Notes under the pieces: model-generated
What the model was told of the DNA's origin: nothing
The model's database searches: none
What the model saw: only the letters and a program-made list of their open reading frames with translations
Translations under genes and position numbers: made by a program
Origin: Aphelenchoides besseyi
Lineage: Eukaryota; Nematoda; Chromadorea; Rhabditida; Aphelenchoididae
DNA: 64,000 nt
NCBI GenBank assembly: GCA_024699855.1
Contig: JAMPIQ010000003.1
Location: forward strand, 6,696,001-6,760,000
Reading direction: 5' to 3'
Part shown: one piece after another, positions 48,401 through 59,883 of the stretch
Numbering within the stretch: the first letter of the stretch is position 1
Layout: each line of letters starts with the position of its first letter

Positions 48401-49341
48401 TTCTTCTGCGAAATCGAGTTTGCTCGTCCATTTGGCCGACGAGAGAAAAACGAAAAAAATCCCTCGAACCAAAATACACTCCCGACTTATTTTGGTTCTT
48501 TGGCGCGCGTCCAAGTTCCGCCTCTTGAATTGTTTCCAGGTGTTTGCACAAGAGAAGAAGAAGACACGTGAGGGCAGCGAATCCCGTGTTTTTGGTAACA
48601 ACTCTTCTGAGCTTTGAAGCATAAGCCGTTAATTCACTAGTCATGCCCTTGATTCGATTTATGCGGTCTAATTAGAAACTTTTCGCTGTTTTGCCGGCAG
48701 TTGAATTCGAAGTTCAATTTGCCGTTGACTCACACTCTTGAACCGATTTCCAAAAGGTCAACACAGACAAAATAGTGGAGTTCAATGGGCGAAGAAAAGA
48801 ATTTCTGTCGTGAATGTGAGTAATTTTTGCGGATTTTGAAACATACGAAAAGATTGTTCGCGAGCTCACTGAGGAGCTAAAGTCGACTTTAAAACACATG
48901 TCGAAGTGTGGATTTGCGTGGTGCATCTTCTTTGGCAATTTTCCTTTTTAATTTATTACTCAGTCCGTTAAAATCGTACAACTTTACCCGCGCACTCGTT
49001 GAAATCCCGGCTCTTCGCTCGACTGAGAGCCATTTGTCTTTAGACCGTGTTGTCCCGAATTTGTACTCTCGACCGGCCGATGTTGTTACCCGCTCGTTTT
49101 CTTCCATTTTTAGCCTTGACAACGTTATTTTCGAGCGTTCCTCGGCATCACATTGACGAACATAAAAAATTTTCACAGCGTGAGGTCGCTTTCCATTGCA
49201 CGTGAATCGTGTGTCCTTAGGCTTTTGTCTCTGGGCAATTAAAATGCTCGTTCATGAGTTCATTGCGTTTTACCATTTAGAGGTCCATTTCTAAGAGAAA
49301 AGAAGAAAAAAACGAATTTCAATTGACATCCGGTGGTGGGA
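45426..49341. other. 3.9-kb gene-free block upstream of SLC3 heavy chain
   Basis: Like 9303-17127 it lacks chainable exons or domain signals. ORFs overlap on both strands and look random. It lies directly upstream of the SLC3-type gene starting at 49342 and is likely regulatory sequence. No RNA gene or repeat array recognised. Confidence 0.5.
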
Positions 49342-51846
49342 ATGTCCGATTTCGGTGATGATGATCCCTATCACGTAGAACGGGGCTACAAAACCGACTC
49401 GTATATTCTCGCTGTACAAGGCAATCCACTCGTCGTTCAACCGATTCCACCGGCTACCAACGATATTCCGTCCACTGCGGCTGTTTCATCAACGCCGATA
49501 GAAAGTGGAAGAATTCGACGAGTTACAGTGCAGAACACAGATGGCGGGAGAAGTACACGCGAAGTATACGAAGCCTACATTGTAAGCGCTATTTGATAAC
49601 AACATGATTACCGTGTTTTAGGTTGATGGCGACAGTAGACCGATTGAAGAGGCGGAAGAAAGATTAATCGATCGAAGAAGCAAAACCACCTACGGTGCAT
49701 TGAATAAGGATCAAGTCGATCGCTATCGAAAAGACGGTCTATGGTCTGCATGTAGGTAAGCGATGAATAAGTGATCGGAAAATTGAATGATCAGTTTGTT
49801 TTAGATGCTGTTTGATTATACTTTTTATTTTGCTGTGTTTGATCTTACTCTCGGTTATTATCTACATTCTCGCTCTTTCTCCCAAATGCGTTCGATTAGA
49901 ACGTGGCTGGTGGACAAATTCTGTTGTTTACGAAGTAGTTTTCAAATCATTTTATTAACAGTAATTTTTGATGTTAGATATGGACTCCGTCATTTCGAGA
50001 TTCGAATTCCGATGGTCATGGTGATTTCGCAGGAATCGGAGAACGTTTGAGTCAGTTGAAACGACTGGGAGTAAATGTCATTTATCCACGACCATTTCTG
50101 CATACCGATGATGCCAACGGATTGGCAGTCATTGATTTTGAAGAGGTTCAGCAACGTAATGGTGTCATTCAAGATGCACGAGAGCTGATTGACAGAGCTC
50201 ACAGTTACGGTTTCAAGGTTGTCATTGATTTTCCGGTTGCTGCAACATCCGTCGGACACAAATGGTTTCAACGATCTGCACGTGCATCATCACAGGAAAA
50301 TTCAGATTATGCATCTTTCTATTTCTGGTTAGTTCAACTATCAGTTAGCATTTTCATGGCCTCTTTTAGGAAACGCAATATCCCTGTTTCTGAGTTTGTC
50401 TCCGCGCTGAACGGAACTGATCACGTTTACTATCATGTAGAAGATCATCCCGAATTGCCGGTACTTAATTTTGCATCGGTGAACGTCAGCAAAGCGATCA
50501 AAAAAGCTCTTGGGTTTTGGATTGATCAGGGAATCGATGGATTTCACATTCACTATGCCGACTACCTATCGCGTACACTCGATGGCAAACATCCAGTAGG
50601 AATAGTTTCTATCCAACAACCAACATACATTTGGGTTTAGAACTGGCGCGGAATCATCGGTGCACTACATGATCTTGAAGATCATTGTGGTTATCACATG
50701 AACATGAGCGAAAAAGAAGAACTGCGCGACAAAAAGATGTGAGTTTATGAGCAATTTTTCTTTTATTTAATTTTTAGTTTCCTTTTTGCATCAATGTCAA
50801 ATATTGGTGAGAACGACAAAGTCAAGTTGGCAGAGAAAGGACAACTAAACGGAGTACTCAACAGTGAACTTTTGCAAATTGCCGTTGGAAACAAAGTCTG
50901 TGAGAAACATCCCGACAGTGTCGGTGATTGCGCAAACGAAGTGATTGGCGATATTCTTGAATTTCATTTGGAAAGCGAGGGTGTTTGGCCGTTATGGCAA
51001 TTCGGAAGTTCACAAACCGAACGTCTTGCGAGTCGAACACGTTCGAGGCTTCAAGCCGAATTGTTGCTGATGGTTCAGTTAATGTTGCCCGGCACTTCCA
51101 TTCTATTCTATGGCGATGAACTGGGTATACAAAACGCACAAGACACGGTAAGATGTAATACATTGGAATATAAATAAACGTGTTCACAGACGTTTTCTCA
51201 ACGAACTGCAATGCCGTGGAACGAAGAACCAACTGCCGGCTTTTCGAACGGTGATCTTTTGCGTTGGTCAAATAAACTGCCAGCCGATTGGAAAGCAATG
51301 AATTTTGATGTACGTTAACTGTTTCAGCATTCTATAGGTGTCTATTTCTAGAGTCAATATGCCGATTCTAAAAGTCAATTGCGAGTATTAAAAAAAGTTA
51401 TTCAACTTCGCCAAATGTATCCACAAACGATGATAGACGGTCGGACGTATCTGAGCAAATCACATCGTAACAGTTTTACAGTTTGTCGTTTCAATCAAAA
51501 CGGAAACAAAACGACCGGCGAAGTCTTGGTGTTAGCTGTCAATTTTGGCTCAAGGTAAAGTCAACTCACTGAACACAATCTTACTGGTAACTTTAGACCC
51601 GTTGATATTTCGCTTACCGACCTTCCTCCCTACAACGTCATTTACAAACAGTGCGGATTGCACGATAAAACAGTGGACTTTGAAGCGGAAATCATTGCGA
51701 TTAGCAGCGCCGTTGCAAAGCAACAAACTTATTACTTGAGACAAAAAATCGACATTGCTCGTGGAACAATTCAATTGGGTGCTGATCAGGGAGTCATTTT
51801 CAAGTTTCAAATCAATCCGCCCAATTTCTTCAAACAATGTCCTTAA
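49342..51846 (+). CDS. SLC3-type amino-acid transporter heavy chain (4F2hc/rBAT-like)
   Basis: About 690 residues in eight or more exons. An acidic N-terminal cytosolic part ends RYRKDGLW; one membrane helix follows (LIILFILLCLILLSVIIYI); then an alpha-amylase-like barrel (GWWTNSVVYE; GIGERLSQLKRLGVNVIYP; GFKVVIDFPV; ILFYGDELGIQNAQDT). The usual amylase nucleophile motif GxDGFRxD reads GIDGFHIHYAD, so the Asp is lost and the protein should not hydrolyse sugars. Heavy chains escort SLC7 light chains to the plasma membrane through a disulfide; a Cys near the membrane (SPKC) is present. Nematodes call these atgp genes. A long gene-free region lies upstream. Confidence 0.88.
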
Positions 51847-52231
51847 CTTTACTGCCATTGAATTTACGTACCGGTTCATCCCGTTGGCCTTCGTTGTTCT
51901 TTCTAGTCTGCATCTAAACGGGTGTTGTTAGCAATTTCATCTTCAGATACCTCATTGTAATTTTGTTGCTCTGTATTTAAATTTGACAAACTGCCAGCCA
52001 ACCACTGCTTACCATCATGTTACTGCCTTTTGTTTTGTCTTTCTTGTTTGCGGGTAAAAAGCAATAAATTTTTCTGCTTAACTGTTAGCAAAACCTTTAT
52101 TCAAAAGCTCAGCATTTGGATTAAAGATATGCAAGACAATTGCACACAAAACCGAGATCATCTATCGATACCGGTAACTTTAAAGCGATGCGTATGTTAA
52201 TAGCGGAGAAGTTGATTATCGTACTATCAAC
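51847..52231. other. 3'-3' spacer
   Basis: Interval between converging genes (SLC3-type plus, UBP zinc finger minus). It holds their 3' UTRs, with an AATAAA near 52067. Nothing else recognised. Confidence 0.55.
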
Positions 52232-52735
52232 TTAGTTTCCTTCGCCAAACTTGTTCTTGTAAGCAGCATTTTTAGCAGCAGCCAAAACGTCGTTATGAAC
52301 GTACGCGTTGCATTCTAAAACAAAAGTTTCAATCTTATCCTAAAAGAATCAACTGACCATAACACCACGACGACAAATCAGAAAAACTCAATGCCATTGC
52401 GTGTTTAGTTGTACTTGCATGTTCCAATGCATGACCGCCAACAAAACGACCACAATTGACCTAGAAGTACGTTTAAACTCGACGTTGTTTATCGTATTTT
52501 TACTTCATAGCAAGTCAAGCAAATCCAAACTTCGCCCTCAACACCACACGTCTTGCACGGCTGATTCACTGAAATTTCGTCGGGACTTGGTTGAACCTAA
52601 ACAACATAATGACTCAATAAAAACTTGAGTTACTTGAGATAAATGTGGACAAGTCGAAAGCGGAGTGACAGCGTAATAACCTTCGCCAGTTTCAGAAACT
52701 TCGAGATTCTCCAATTGCTCCTGCGAAACGGACAT
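52232..52735 (-). CDS. small UBP-type zinc finger protein
   Basis: Four exons give about 125 residues. The start MSVSQEQLENL (52735) was chosen because an acceptor-like TTTTTAG lies just upstream. The UBP zinc finger is complete: CPHL, CKTCGVEGEVWICLTCYEVNCGR, GGHALEHAS, KHAMALSFSDLSSWCYECNAYV. This is the fold that binds the free C-terminal tail of ubiquitin in HDAC6, USP and BRAP proteins. Here it is nearly the whole protein, with a short helix (NDVLAAAKNAAYKNKF) at the end. It may act as a ubiquitin-tail sensor. Intron edges near 52460-52510 and 52590-52630 are inferred. Confidence 0.82.
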
Positions 52736-52913
52736 TTCGATAATAGAAGATGGTAGAGAAGTTTGAACTAAAAAGCAATTGAATTGCATAAATTAAGAAC
52801 CAAAAATAGATGCAAACGAGCTAAACAACTCTCATGTTCAATTCACTAGTCAGCTATTTAAAGGTTTATTTTATGTTACAGTTTAAACTTCTGAGAAATA
52901 TGGAAATTGTTGG

Positions 52914-54089
52914 TCACTCTTCAGTGGTTTGAACTCCCAAAGCTCGACAAGGTCGACCGTCCAATTCGATGAGATGAGGCAGAGTATGAGTGATAACTGA
53001 ACGATAGTTGGTTTGTTGCGACCACGGATTCATGTCCAAATAAACACTCGTAAGTGAAGGCAGTTCGACAAGTGCCTTCAGTTCATTGAAGTTGTCGAAT
53101 TTGTTTTGACTCGCCCAAAAGTCGTTCAAATTCACCAAGTGACCAATGTTTTGGATTTTCGTTAAACGATTCGAATTCAAGTCGAGCATGGTAAGAGAAA
53201 CATTCGAATCCAAGTTGGAAATTTCTTCGATTCCATTTTGTGATAAGTACAATTCTTTCAAGCCGGTAAGAGCCTCTAGACCCTGAAAAGGCACATTCAA
53301 GAATATTGAAGAGAAATTTTTGTTACTTGAATCTGAGTGATCGCATTCGCTTGCAAACTCAAAACCACGAGCTCTTGCAAATGTCCCAAGTTTTCGATCT
53401 GTCGAATTCGATTGGCGCCGAGGAAGAGATTCTGAATTCGTGTGTTGTTGTCGAGATTCTCAATTTTCGCGATACGATTGTCCCCCAGTTCCAAGTATTC
53501 GAGATTCACGAGCTGAAAGCAGAAGTTGAAATACCGACATTCGCTTTATACTCACCGTCTCGAGACCCTCGATCTTTTCAATTTTGTTGTGAACAAAGTA
53601 GAGTTTGCGTAGTTTGGTAAGTGAATTAAGACCCTCAATCTTTACGATCCGATTGAATGATAGATCCAAGTTCTCGAGATTGACAAGCCGCTCCAAGTTT
53701 TCTATCTTTCCGATCTAAACTCCCGTCTAAACGCAAAACAAATTCGACTCACTTGGTTGTCGTAAAGATCGAGTTCAGTCAATGACGTAAGATCTAATCG
53801 ATTGTTGATGCCTTTGATGAGGTTTGTACGCAGTGTTAAGCTCTAAACTAGCAATTACAACTCAACTCTGGAAGTGATCATCACCTTCAGTTGAGTGAAA
53901 CGAGAAATTTCCGGAATTTCATTCGAAATTGTTTGTGTCAAATCCAGTTCCTAGAAGCAAACGCATACTAGAGCGAATAACAGCAACACTTACTGTCTCC
54001 TCATTGCTAACTGCACTCAAATCGAAACGATTATACTCCCGGGTTTCGTGATCGCTCGCCGGTGCAGTTTCTTGTGAGGGATCGGACAT
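52914..54089 (-). CDS. sds-22: SDS22, regulatory subunit 7 of protein phosphatase 1
   Basis: About 325 residues in seven exons. After an acidic N-terminus (MSDPSQETAPASDHETRE) come about twelve SDS22-type leucine-rich repeats of 22 residues (DLYDNQIGKIENLERL; DLSFNRIVKIEGLNSL; ELGDNRIAKIENL; SQNGIEEISNL) and the LRR cap near NYRSVITHTLPHLIELDG. SDS22 binds PP1 catalytic subunits on newly made or stored enzyme and affects mitosis and cell shape. The architecture and length match family members. Head-to-head with nothing; the next gene upstream on the same strand (SMIM20) lies 80 bases away. Confidence 0.93.
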
Positions 54090-54169
54090 CTGAAATATTT
54101 ATTTGCCTTTTTCATTGTACAAACACAAAAGAGAAACAAAGCACGAGAACACGTTTAAACATGAAATTC

Positions 54170-54562
54170 CTATTTTTTGTCATCACGTCCGAACGGATCG
54201 CTCCAAACTCGAAGACCACCGGCCAACGTATCTTTGTCCACGCCGATGATCGCACGTTTTTCCTGTTGACTTTTCTGGTAGTATTCTTTGTAGAATTGAG
54301 GCATGACAAACATGAAGAAGCCGGCAGTCGACGTGAGAGCCAGAAACCCCCAGACGGCAAGTGTTCCGGTCGGTGGACGTTTGAATTTGTAGCTACCAAA
54401 GGTGTTCGGATATTTTTGTTGAAGTCGAAGTAGACCAGTAGCTGGAGCCCCAACTGGTGCACGCATTTTCGCACGACACTGAGTAAAAGTAGAAGTTAGA
54501 ACGATAAAACTCACGACGAAAAGTGGACGATAAACAACGAGACATGTTTTTACGGCGGTCAA
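54170..54562 (-). CDS. SMIM20: SMIM20/MITRAC7-like mitochondrial small membrane protein
   Basis: Two exons give about 118 residues (an alternative start MRAPVGAP gives 99). A single membrane helix (LAVWGFLALTSTAGFFMFV) is followed by a charged helix and the signature LRVWSDPFGR at the C-terminus, which is nearly identical to human SMIM20 (MITRAC7). That protein stabilises newly made COX1 during cytochrome oxidase assembly in the inner membrane. The N-terminal extension is longer than in vertebrates. The 36-nt intron (about 54479-54515) is GT-AG. Confidence 0.82.
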   Translation of the reverse strand: MTAVKTCLVVYRPLFVVSFIVLTSTFTQCRAKMRAPVGAPATGLLRLQQKYPNTFGSYKFKRPPTGTLAVWGFLALTSTAGFFMFVMPQFYKEYYQKSQQEKRAIIGVDKDTLAGGLRVWSDPFGRDDKK

Positions 54563-55006
54563 CTTTTCCGCTCACAAAAAAGTAAGAAGTGATTCTGAGT
54601 TCTCAGATAAAATACAATAAACAGAAGAACAAGCACATTCAAAACCTTTTCTTAGATGTTTTAGAGTTCATCTAAAGGATTCATTAACATTGCAATGTGA
54701 TGTCTTACACTCCGCAAGATGTTCATTTATTTTGGGCTGATAGTTTACAGAATTTAAATTTCAAGCGGTAATTCGAATGTCTGCGGCAAACTTAACTGTG
54801 CTACTCATCAATCGCCATATAGTACCGATGGCTATGTAGTGAGGGAGTTTACAGCGCTATTGATTTTCCGTCAATTGGTGGTTGATGCAAAGCGGTGAAA
54901 TTCGGTTCAAAATTTCCGCGTGTTTGCATTGAGCTTTCAGTTGCAATTAAACTGTTGGATTGAATCCTCGCGTTTTTCATTGAATTCCAGCTGCTTTACA
55001 TTCACA
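54563..55006. other. bidirectional spacer
   Basis: Head-to-head interval between SMIM20 (minus) and the coiled-coil gene (plus). AT-rich, with no recognised site. It may hold both promoters. Confidence 0.45.
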
Positions 55007-56540
55007 ATGAACGACGAATCGGCGACCACCGAAGTTGCAATCTCGTCGGTTATGAAGGCGCTTTTCGAAGAGTATTACATTATCGAAGAAGTGAGTTTTG
55101 ATTTCGTTGATTCTTAAATTGCTTTAGCAAAAACGTGCCTACAAGATGTCCAACGAAGCCGCAGAAGTCGAATCTCAAGAACTGGAGGACTCGATAGCCG
55201 CCGAGAAAAATCACCAAAAGAAATTGCAAGCCGAACTGAATGCACTCAAAGACAAATACGCGTTGATGAGCGTTGAAAAAGAAGATCTCATCGAGGTTGT
55301 TTCCGGAGTGTGAGCTTCAAATGACGAATCACTTTAGATGGACAAAACTGTCGACCAAACAGTGAACAACAGTGTTTTGAACTTGTCGGCTACAGGAACC
55401 GAAAACGATGCCGCTCAATTCGAACAGCAGATTCTGATGCTCCAGGAAAAGAAGGCTGCTCTAGAATCCGATTTGGTGAGTTCGTTCATTTAAGTTTTGA
55501 ATTTCGATCAACTTAAGAAAACTTTGCACAACGATAAGATTCTCATGAACTCGGAAGCTGAAGAATTGGATTCCAACTGCTTGGAATTGAACAACAAAAT
55601 CGCCGAACTTGAAGGCCACTTACTGAGTGTTGAGCAAAAGATTACTGAAATCCAACAACAAAAATCGGTAAGCACCTTTCCCTATGATTCTTCACTACTT
55701 TCTAGACGTTGACCGAGCAATTCGATGCAATTAAAGTGAAATTGGCCGAGAAGGAAATGAATAACCAACCGAAGAACACGGTCGAGCGTGGAAACTCAGG
55801 ATTCGCAGAGGTAATCGACTATTAATGGGGGCATTCAGAGTTTGTCTTAGTACGACGAGTACGTGAAGAAGCTAAAGATCAATATCATGGAGGCTCGCGA
55901 TCAAAAACGCCAACTCAACATTCAACATACCGAGTTTTCTCAACGGTTGAGTGCAAAACGTCGGTTATTGGAGTTAGCAGACAGAAATCAAGTGACCGAA
56001 AAAACAGTCGGTAAGTTTCGATTAAATTACACACCCCACTAATATTCGCAGTGTTGGCATCCGAACTGAGTTCTCAATCCGTTTTTCTAAACTATCTGAA
56101 GCTCTGCATCGACAGATTTTATCGAAAACACGAGGCTGCCAACATCAAATTGGCGGCCGATCATCAGGCACAATGTCAAATTATAGCGACGGAGATCAAA
56201 GCCGATCTGTTGAATCGTACAAGGTAACAAATTTTCATTGTGCTCGTGACCACTCAAAACGTTCAGTCTTTTCGCCAAATTTTGTGGACAAACTCGCGAC
56301 TCGGCATGTGAAATTCGCTCCAAGGCAACTCAGGCCTATCAAATGGAACTCAAAAGATACAACGAATTGAAACAACAAGCAAAACAAAAAGCTACAAACG
56401 ATAACAACGAATCTGAAGTACTTCACGAATTGGAACGTAAGTCAGATTGTCAAATGGAAGTATATGATAGGATTCAACGTTTAGAGTTTCTTCTCAGTGA
56501 AAAGGTTCCGTTTTCTACCGAGTTTCTTCAGCAACTGTAA
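55007..56540 (+). CDS. long coiled-coil protein
   Basis: About 400 residues in nine exons, MNDESATTEVAIS to FSTEFLQQL. From about residue 28 onward nearly all sequence is helical heptad repeat (SIAAEKNHQKKLQAELNALK; LELNNKIAELEGHLLSVEQK; KYNELKQQAKQKA-like stretches), with two short breaks. No family domain is seen. The lengths and charge pattern fit centrosome, kinetochore or cytoskeletal linkers, but nothing decides this. The last 30 codons and the 3' flank are duplicated at 60153-60672. Confidence 0.7.
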
Positions 56541-56970
56541 TTCGATTGTACATCAACGGTTGTTCGATCGCTTTCTGATTTAAACTGTTTTGGTGTACGT
56601 ATTGGAGAATAAACTCAACTGTTCAAATTTTTGGGCTACTTCCACAAACAAGTGAATCAACAGTTTAACGAGTTGACGGCCGATGTTAAAAGACTTTTTT
56701 GAATAATAAACCAGATGGTTATGTCGACTCAAAGTCCCGGAAACTGTTCGTTTGCCATTTCGTTGATTTGTAGACCTTGAACGTCTTCTTGAGTTAATGA
56801 AGGACTATTTTAGTTAGACTTTTCCCCACTCATTTGCAACGGAATCTTTCGACTAATCAGTTTCTTATCAATTAGTTTCCTTTTCAAACATTTCGATGGA
56901 GCTCCTCAACAAATAAACGTTCGAATTTGGCGTTCTTTCCATTAAGACGATTAGTTTGGGACAAAGTGCA
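56451..56970 (+). repeat. duplication copy A (with A' at 60153-60672)
   Basis: 520 bp almost identical to 60153-60672 (offset 3702); one mismatch noticed at 56966. It carries the C-terminal 30 codons of the coiled-coil gene and its 3' flank. It ends exactly where copy B starts. Confidence 0.95.
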
Positions 56971-57446
56971 TCCTGCTGTTTGTCAGAATTCTACAAACAC
57001 TCGCTTTTCCATGCATTTGCCTGAGATTTATCCACGGCGGCAGTTCATGTTTACCTCTCATTCAACACCGCAGTGGGTGGCAGTTTTTGACGAGCAGTCG
57101 GATCGCTCGAATTTGATACGCCCATCCGCGCATTGATCGTCGAAGTTGGGTTTGTTTGGAAGACTGTGGAGCTGTTCAATCGCACTACTCGATTGACCTT
57201 TTGGGGTTGAGCGGCGATGTTTTCGTCGCGTTTGTTTGCCGATGAGAAGGTCCGAGACGACCTTTCGCGTTTTGACGTGAAATTTTTATGATCGCGATAG
57301 TCATTTCGATGCTAATTTACTAATTTCGTTTACTTTCAGTTGTCCAAATGACCGAACCAATACCCGTAACGACGTCTTCGGATAAAACTCCAGTGACTCT
57401 CGTCTCCGAAGGCGCGGATCCCAACAAACCGCTCTTGGATCCGAAA
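56970..57446 (+). repeat. duplication copy B (with B' at 61564-62040)
   Basis: 477 bp matching 61564-62040 (offset 4594). It begins at base 56970, directly at the end of copy A, while A' and B' are separated by 891 bp. It contains the start region and first 33 codons of the GLUT first exon. Confidence 0.95.
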
Positions 57447-57452
57447 CATTGA
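57348..57452 (+). pseudogene. truncated duplicate of GLUT first exon
   Basis: Copy of the transporter start (MTEPIPVTTSSDKTPV ... PLLDPK) that ends after PLLDPK with His then a stop, because the duplicated block breaks at 57446. It has the same upstream acceptor-like TTTCAG before the ATG as the intact copy at 61942. It cannot make a transporter. The fragment may still be transcribed. Confidence 0.85.
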
Positions 57453-57679
57453 TTATTCGACAAGTTATTTTGATGTCCGAAACGTGGTTTTATGTTCAGG
57501 TAAATAAGTATAAGCTGTGACAATAAGTTTGTTTGTGTGCGCATTCCTAACGAGAATGTTCTTTTTGGCATTATGCTGTTGATGATTGTTCGTAGCTTTT
57601 CGCGAAGTTGTGCGCTTTAATTTTTCTGTGTTTATTCTAGATCGTCGGATTAGTGAGCTGCGGACAGTGAACAAAGACG

Positions 57680-59883
57680 ATGAGTTCTACCGACGACATA
57701 CCACCATCATTGTGGCATCGCTTTTCCTGTTTGTCGGCCAACATTAAGGTAATATTCATTTAGATATCACACTTAGTAATATTCTTGCAGACGGGTTTAA
57801 TTTGCGCCGCACTCTTCAATCTTGCCTTTGGAATTTCGGATATCGTGTTGCTAATCTGCAGCAAAGCTGATTATTCCTCATATGTTTTACCGGAATTCAA
57901 CATTTTTTTCTCAATATTCCTTGTTTTGGTCGCTTTCAAGCGCAATGTCCTCGCGGTTTATGCGTATATCATCCTCAATGTAAGTTAATGGACTGCTGCA
58001 AACTTTTCGTTTATACTGAAATAATCATACACTCATTCAAATTAGTATAAATACCCCCTCTGTTTGTGAAGAAACTTTGCGGGTATTTGTTCGCTTTCTC
58101 TCAAATTTGGTGTGCATGCTTATTAGAAATTACAACGCGATTGCTAAAAATTTGAGACGATTTGGACAACTTTAAAAGAAGTTACAGCTAATCAAAGACT
58201 TTCGACTTCCAAATTAGTATAAATACCCTTGAGTCTATTGCAGATTTTATTGAATGAGTGCGTAGAGAACATACATTTAGTATTCGGTAACATTACCGTC
58301 ACGGTTGATTACTTGGAACACGCGATTTGGCATCGAACGGGCGAGATTCTGCAGAGTTGCTTCAGAAGTTTTGGTCCATGTCGACAAATTTGCTTTCTTG
58401 AGGTCTTCAACTGATTGAAATTGACGGTTGTTTGCGTATATCCTACGAACCAAATGCGACCAAAGATTCTCCATCGGATTTATGTCTGGCGAACAAGACG
58501 GCCATTCCAAAAGGTCGATTTCATGGTTGGAAAGCGATTGTCGCGTTTCCCGGCTCGCATGACAAGATGCGTTGTCCTGTTGAAAAGTGAAATTTCGACG
58601 ACTCCGACGGCGAAAAACGGTAACAGATTCTCGTTGAGTACGCCAATGTATTCGCGGCTGTTCATTCTTGAAGAAGTGAACGCAATGGCAACTTTCTCGT
58701 CAGCGCAAAACGATGCCCAGGCCTGAAAAAAACGGGATAAATGAAAACACAAACTTTTCTTAGCATAACTTATCCTCTGCCGAAGTTGCGTCTTGAGAAT
58801 GTTAAGGGCTCTTTTCTGAGATCGTGCCAGTACGAATTGAACCCATCGGACCATCCAAGTTGAATTTTTTCTTCTCTTGTTGTCAGCTTCTTTGAGGCAC
58901 CGATTCGTTTTCGTTGCCCGTAACCATTCAATTTTGAAATGTACATCTGAACTCCACTTTTTGATCGACGAATCTTCTTTGCTATCCATGCGTATGAATG
59001 GCCATCTTCACGATAGGCATCAATTCGGGCCTTCTCGGCGACTGTAAGGCTTTTCCCACGAGGCATTGAAAAAGAACGAAGATACAGCACGAGTATTTAT
59101 ATTAATTTGGAAGTCGAAAATCTTAGTTCGAACAAAGTTGCCATTTTTTGCCCGATTTACACGCTTGTTTTTTCTTTATTGATTGCTTATACCACCAGCT
59201 AACTGCACACCGAATTTGAAAGAAAGCGAACAAATACCCGCAAAGTTTCTTCACAAACAGAGGGGGTATTTATACTAATTTGGATGATTGTATTTAGGGA
59301 ATCCTGATTGCATTGGAGTTGATTTTGGTCATCCTGGTTGGCCTGGCATCGGTCTTCTCAAACGAGAATAAGCTGTTGGATTTTGTCGATTTGATCAATT
59401 GGATTTATCCAGAAATTGGCTACATCGGAGGTAAGTCTTTTGGAATTCCATTGAAGTTGTTTTTATGAAGCAGGGAACAAAAATTATAGCATTTTCAATA
59501 GAGCTAGCAAAAAATGCTATAAACATTGTTCCCTGTTATAGCGAAGTTGTGTCGCGGGCATTACATGGGACGTGCCGAATTCTCTCTAATTGTGCATCAG
59601 TGGTGGTCTATTTTTAAGCGGCGCACAATTAGAGAGAATTCGGTAGTTTGTTATTTAAAGTAATGTTTCAGGAAAATCGACAATCGATACAGCCGTCTAC
59701 TTTATTCTCATCCAATTGGTAATCACGTCGGCGAGAATTCTTTTTCAAACAATTGCTTGCCATGCCTTCATCCAGATCAAGGACCAACGACGCGAAGAAG
59801 AAACCCCTCTTATGACCGACGCTGAACGACGTGATCAAGATTTATTACTACTAACATCAACTATCTTAAACTTCTCGAATTGA
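57680..59883 (+). CDS. four-helix membrane protein of unknown family (introns carry transposons)
   Basis: Four exons give about 200 residues, MSSTDDIPPSLWHRFSC to TILNFSN. Four hydrophobic segments: TGLICAALFNLAFGISDIVL; FNIFFSIFLVLVAF with LAVYAYIILN; GILIALELILVILVGLASVF; and AVYFILIQLVITSARILF. A short tail (EEETPLMTD) follows. The tetraspan layout recalls LAPTM or tetraspanin-like proteins, but diagnostic motifs are missing. Its second intron holds a 1,261-bp Tc1 element and its third two small hairpin elements, yet splice sites are intact. It lies inside the region between the two duplication copies. Confidence 0.65.
58030..59290. mobile_element. Tc1-type (DD34E) transposon with IR/DR ends in an intron
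   Basis: 1,261 bp flanked by TA on both sides (58028-58029 and 59291-59292), the Tc1/mariner target duplication. Outer inverted repeats of about 80 bp start CAcTCATtCAAATTAG. A second copy of the AAATTAGTATAAATAC core lies about 170 bp inside each end (58210 and 59095), the IR/DR arrangement. Without it the host intron would be about 57 nt. It contains one degraded transposase gene in reverse orientation. Confidence 0.92.
58277..59066 (-). pseudogene. degraded Tc1 transposase
   Basis: The start MPRGKSLTVAEKARIDAY opens the helix-turn-helix domain, which continues to SKLNGYGQRKRIG. A deletion then joins LTTREE to KKFNLDGP, removing the second part of the DNA-binding region and the first catalytic Asp. 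Two frameshifts and a stop (near 58770) follow. The second half still shows QDNASCH and WPSCSPDINPMENLW, giving D and E with 34 residues between (DD34E). A 46-nt intron seems to have lost its donor (CTAAG instead of GTAAG near 58765). The copy cannot be active. Confidence 0.88.
59471..59535. repeat. short hairpin element, hAT-like ends
   Basis: 65 bp with imperfect inverted arms CAGGGAACAA...TATAGCATTTT on each side. The CAGGG ends resemble hAT-type MITEs. No clean 8-bp target duplication (TTATGAAG versus TTATAGCG), so its origin is uncertain. Lies in the third intron of the four-helix gene. Confidence 0.6.
59575..59643. repeat. perfect 21-bp palindromic hairpin
   Basis: Arms CCGAATTCTCTCTAATTGTGC at 59575-59595 and its exact reverse complement at 59623-59643, with a 27-base loop. 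A stem of 21 base pairs with no mismatch suggests a recent insertion or a precursor-like hairpin RNA. It lies 40 bp after the hairpin at 59471-59535 in the same intron. Confidence 0.85.

Noticed and set aside
58415..58726. 103-residue plus-strand ORF in the Tc1 element
   Set aside because: Antisense to the transposase remnant and has no match to any domain.
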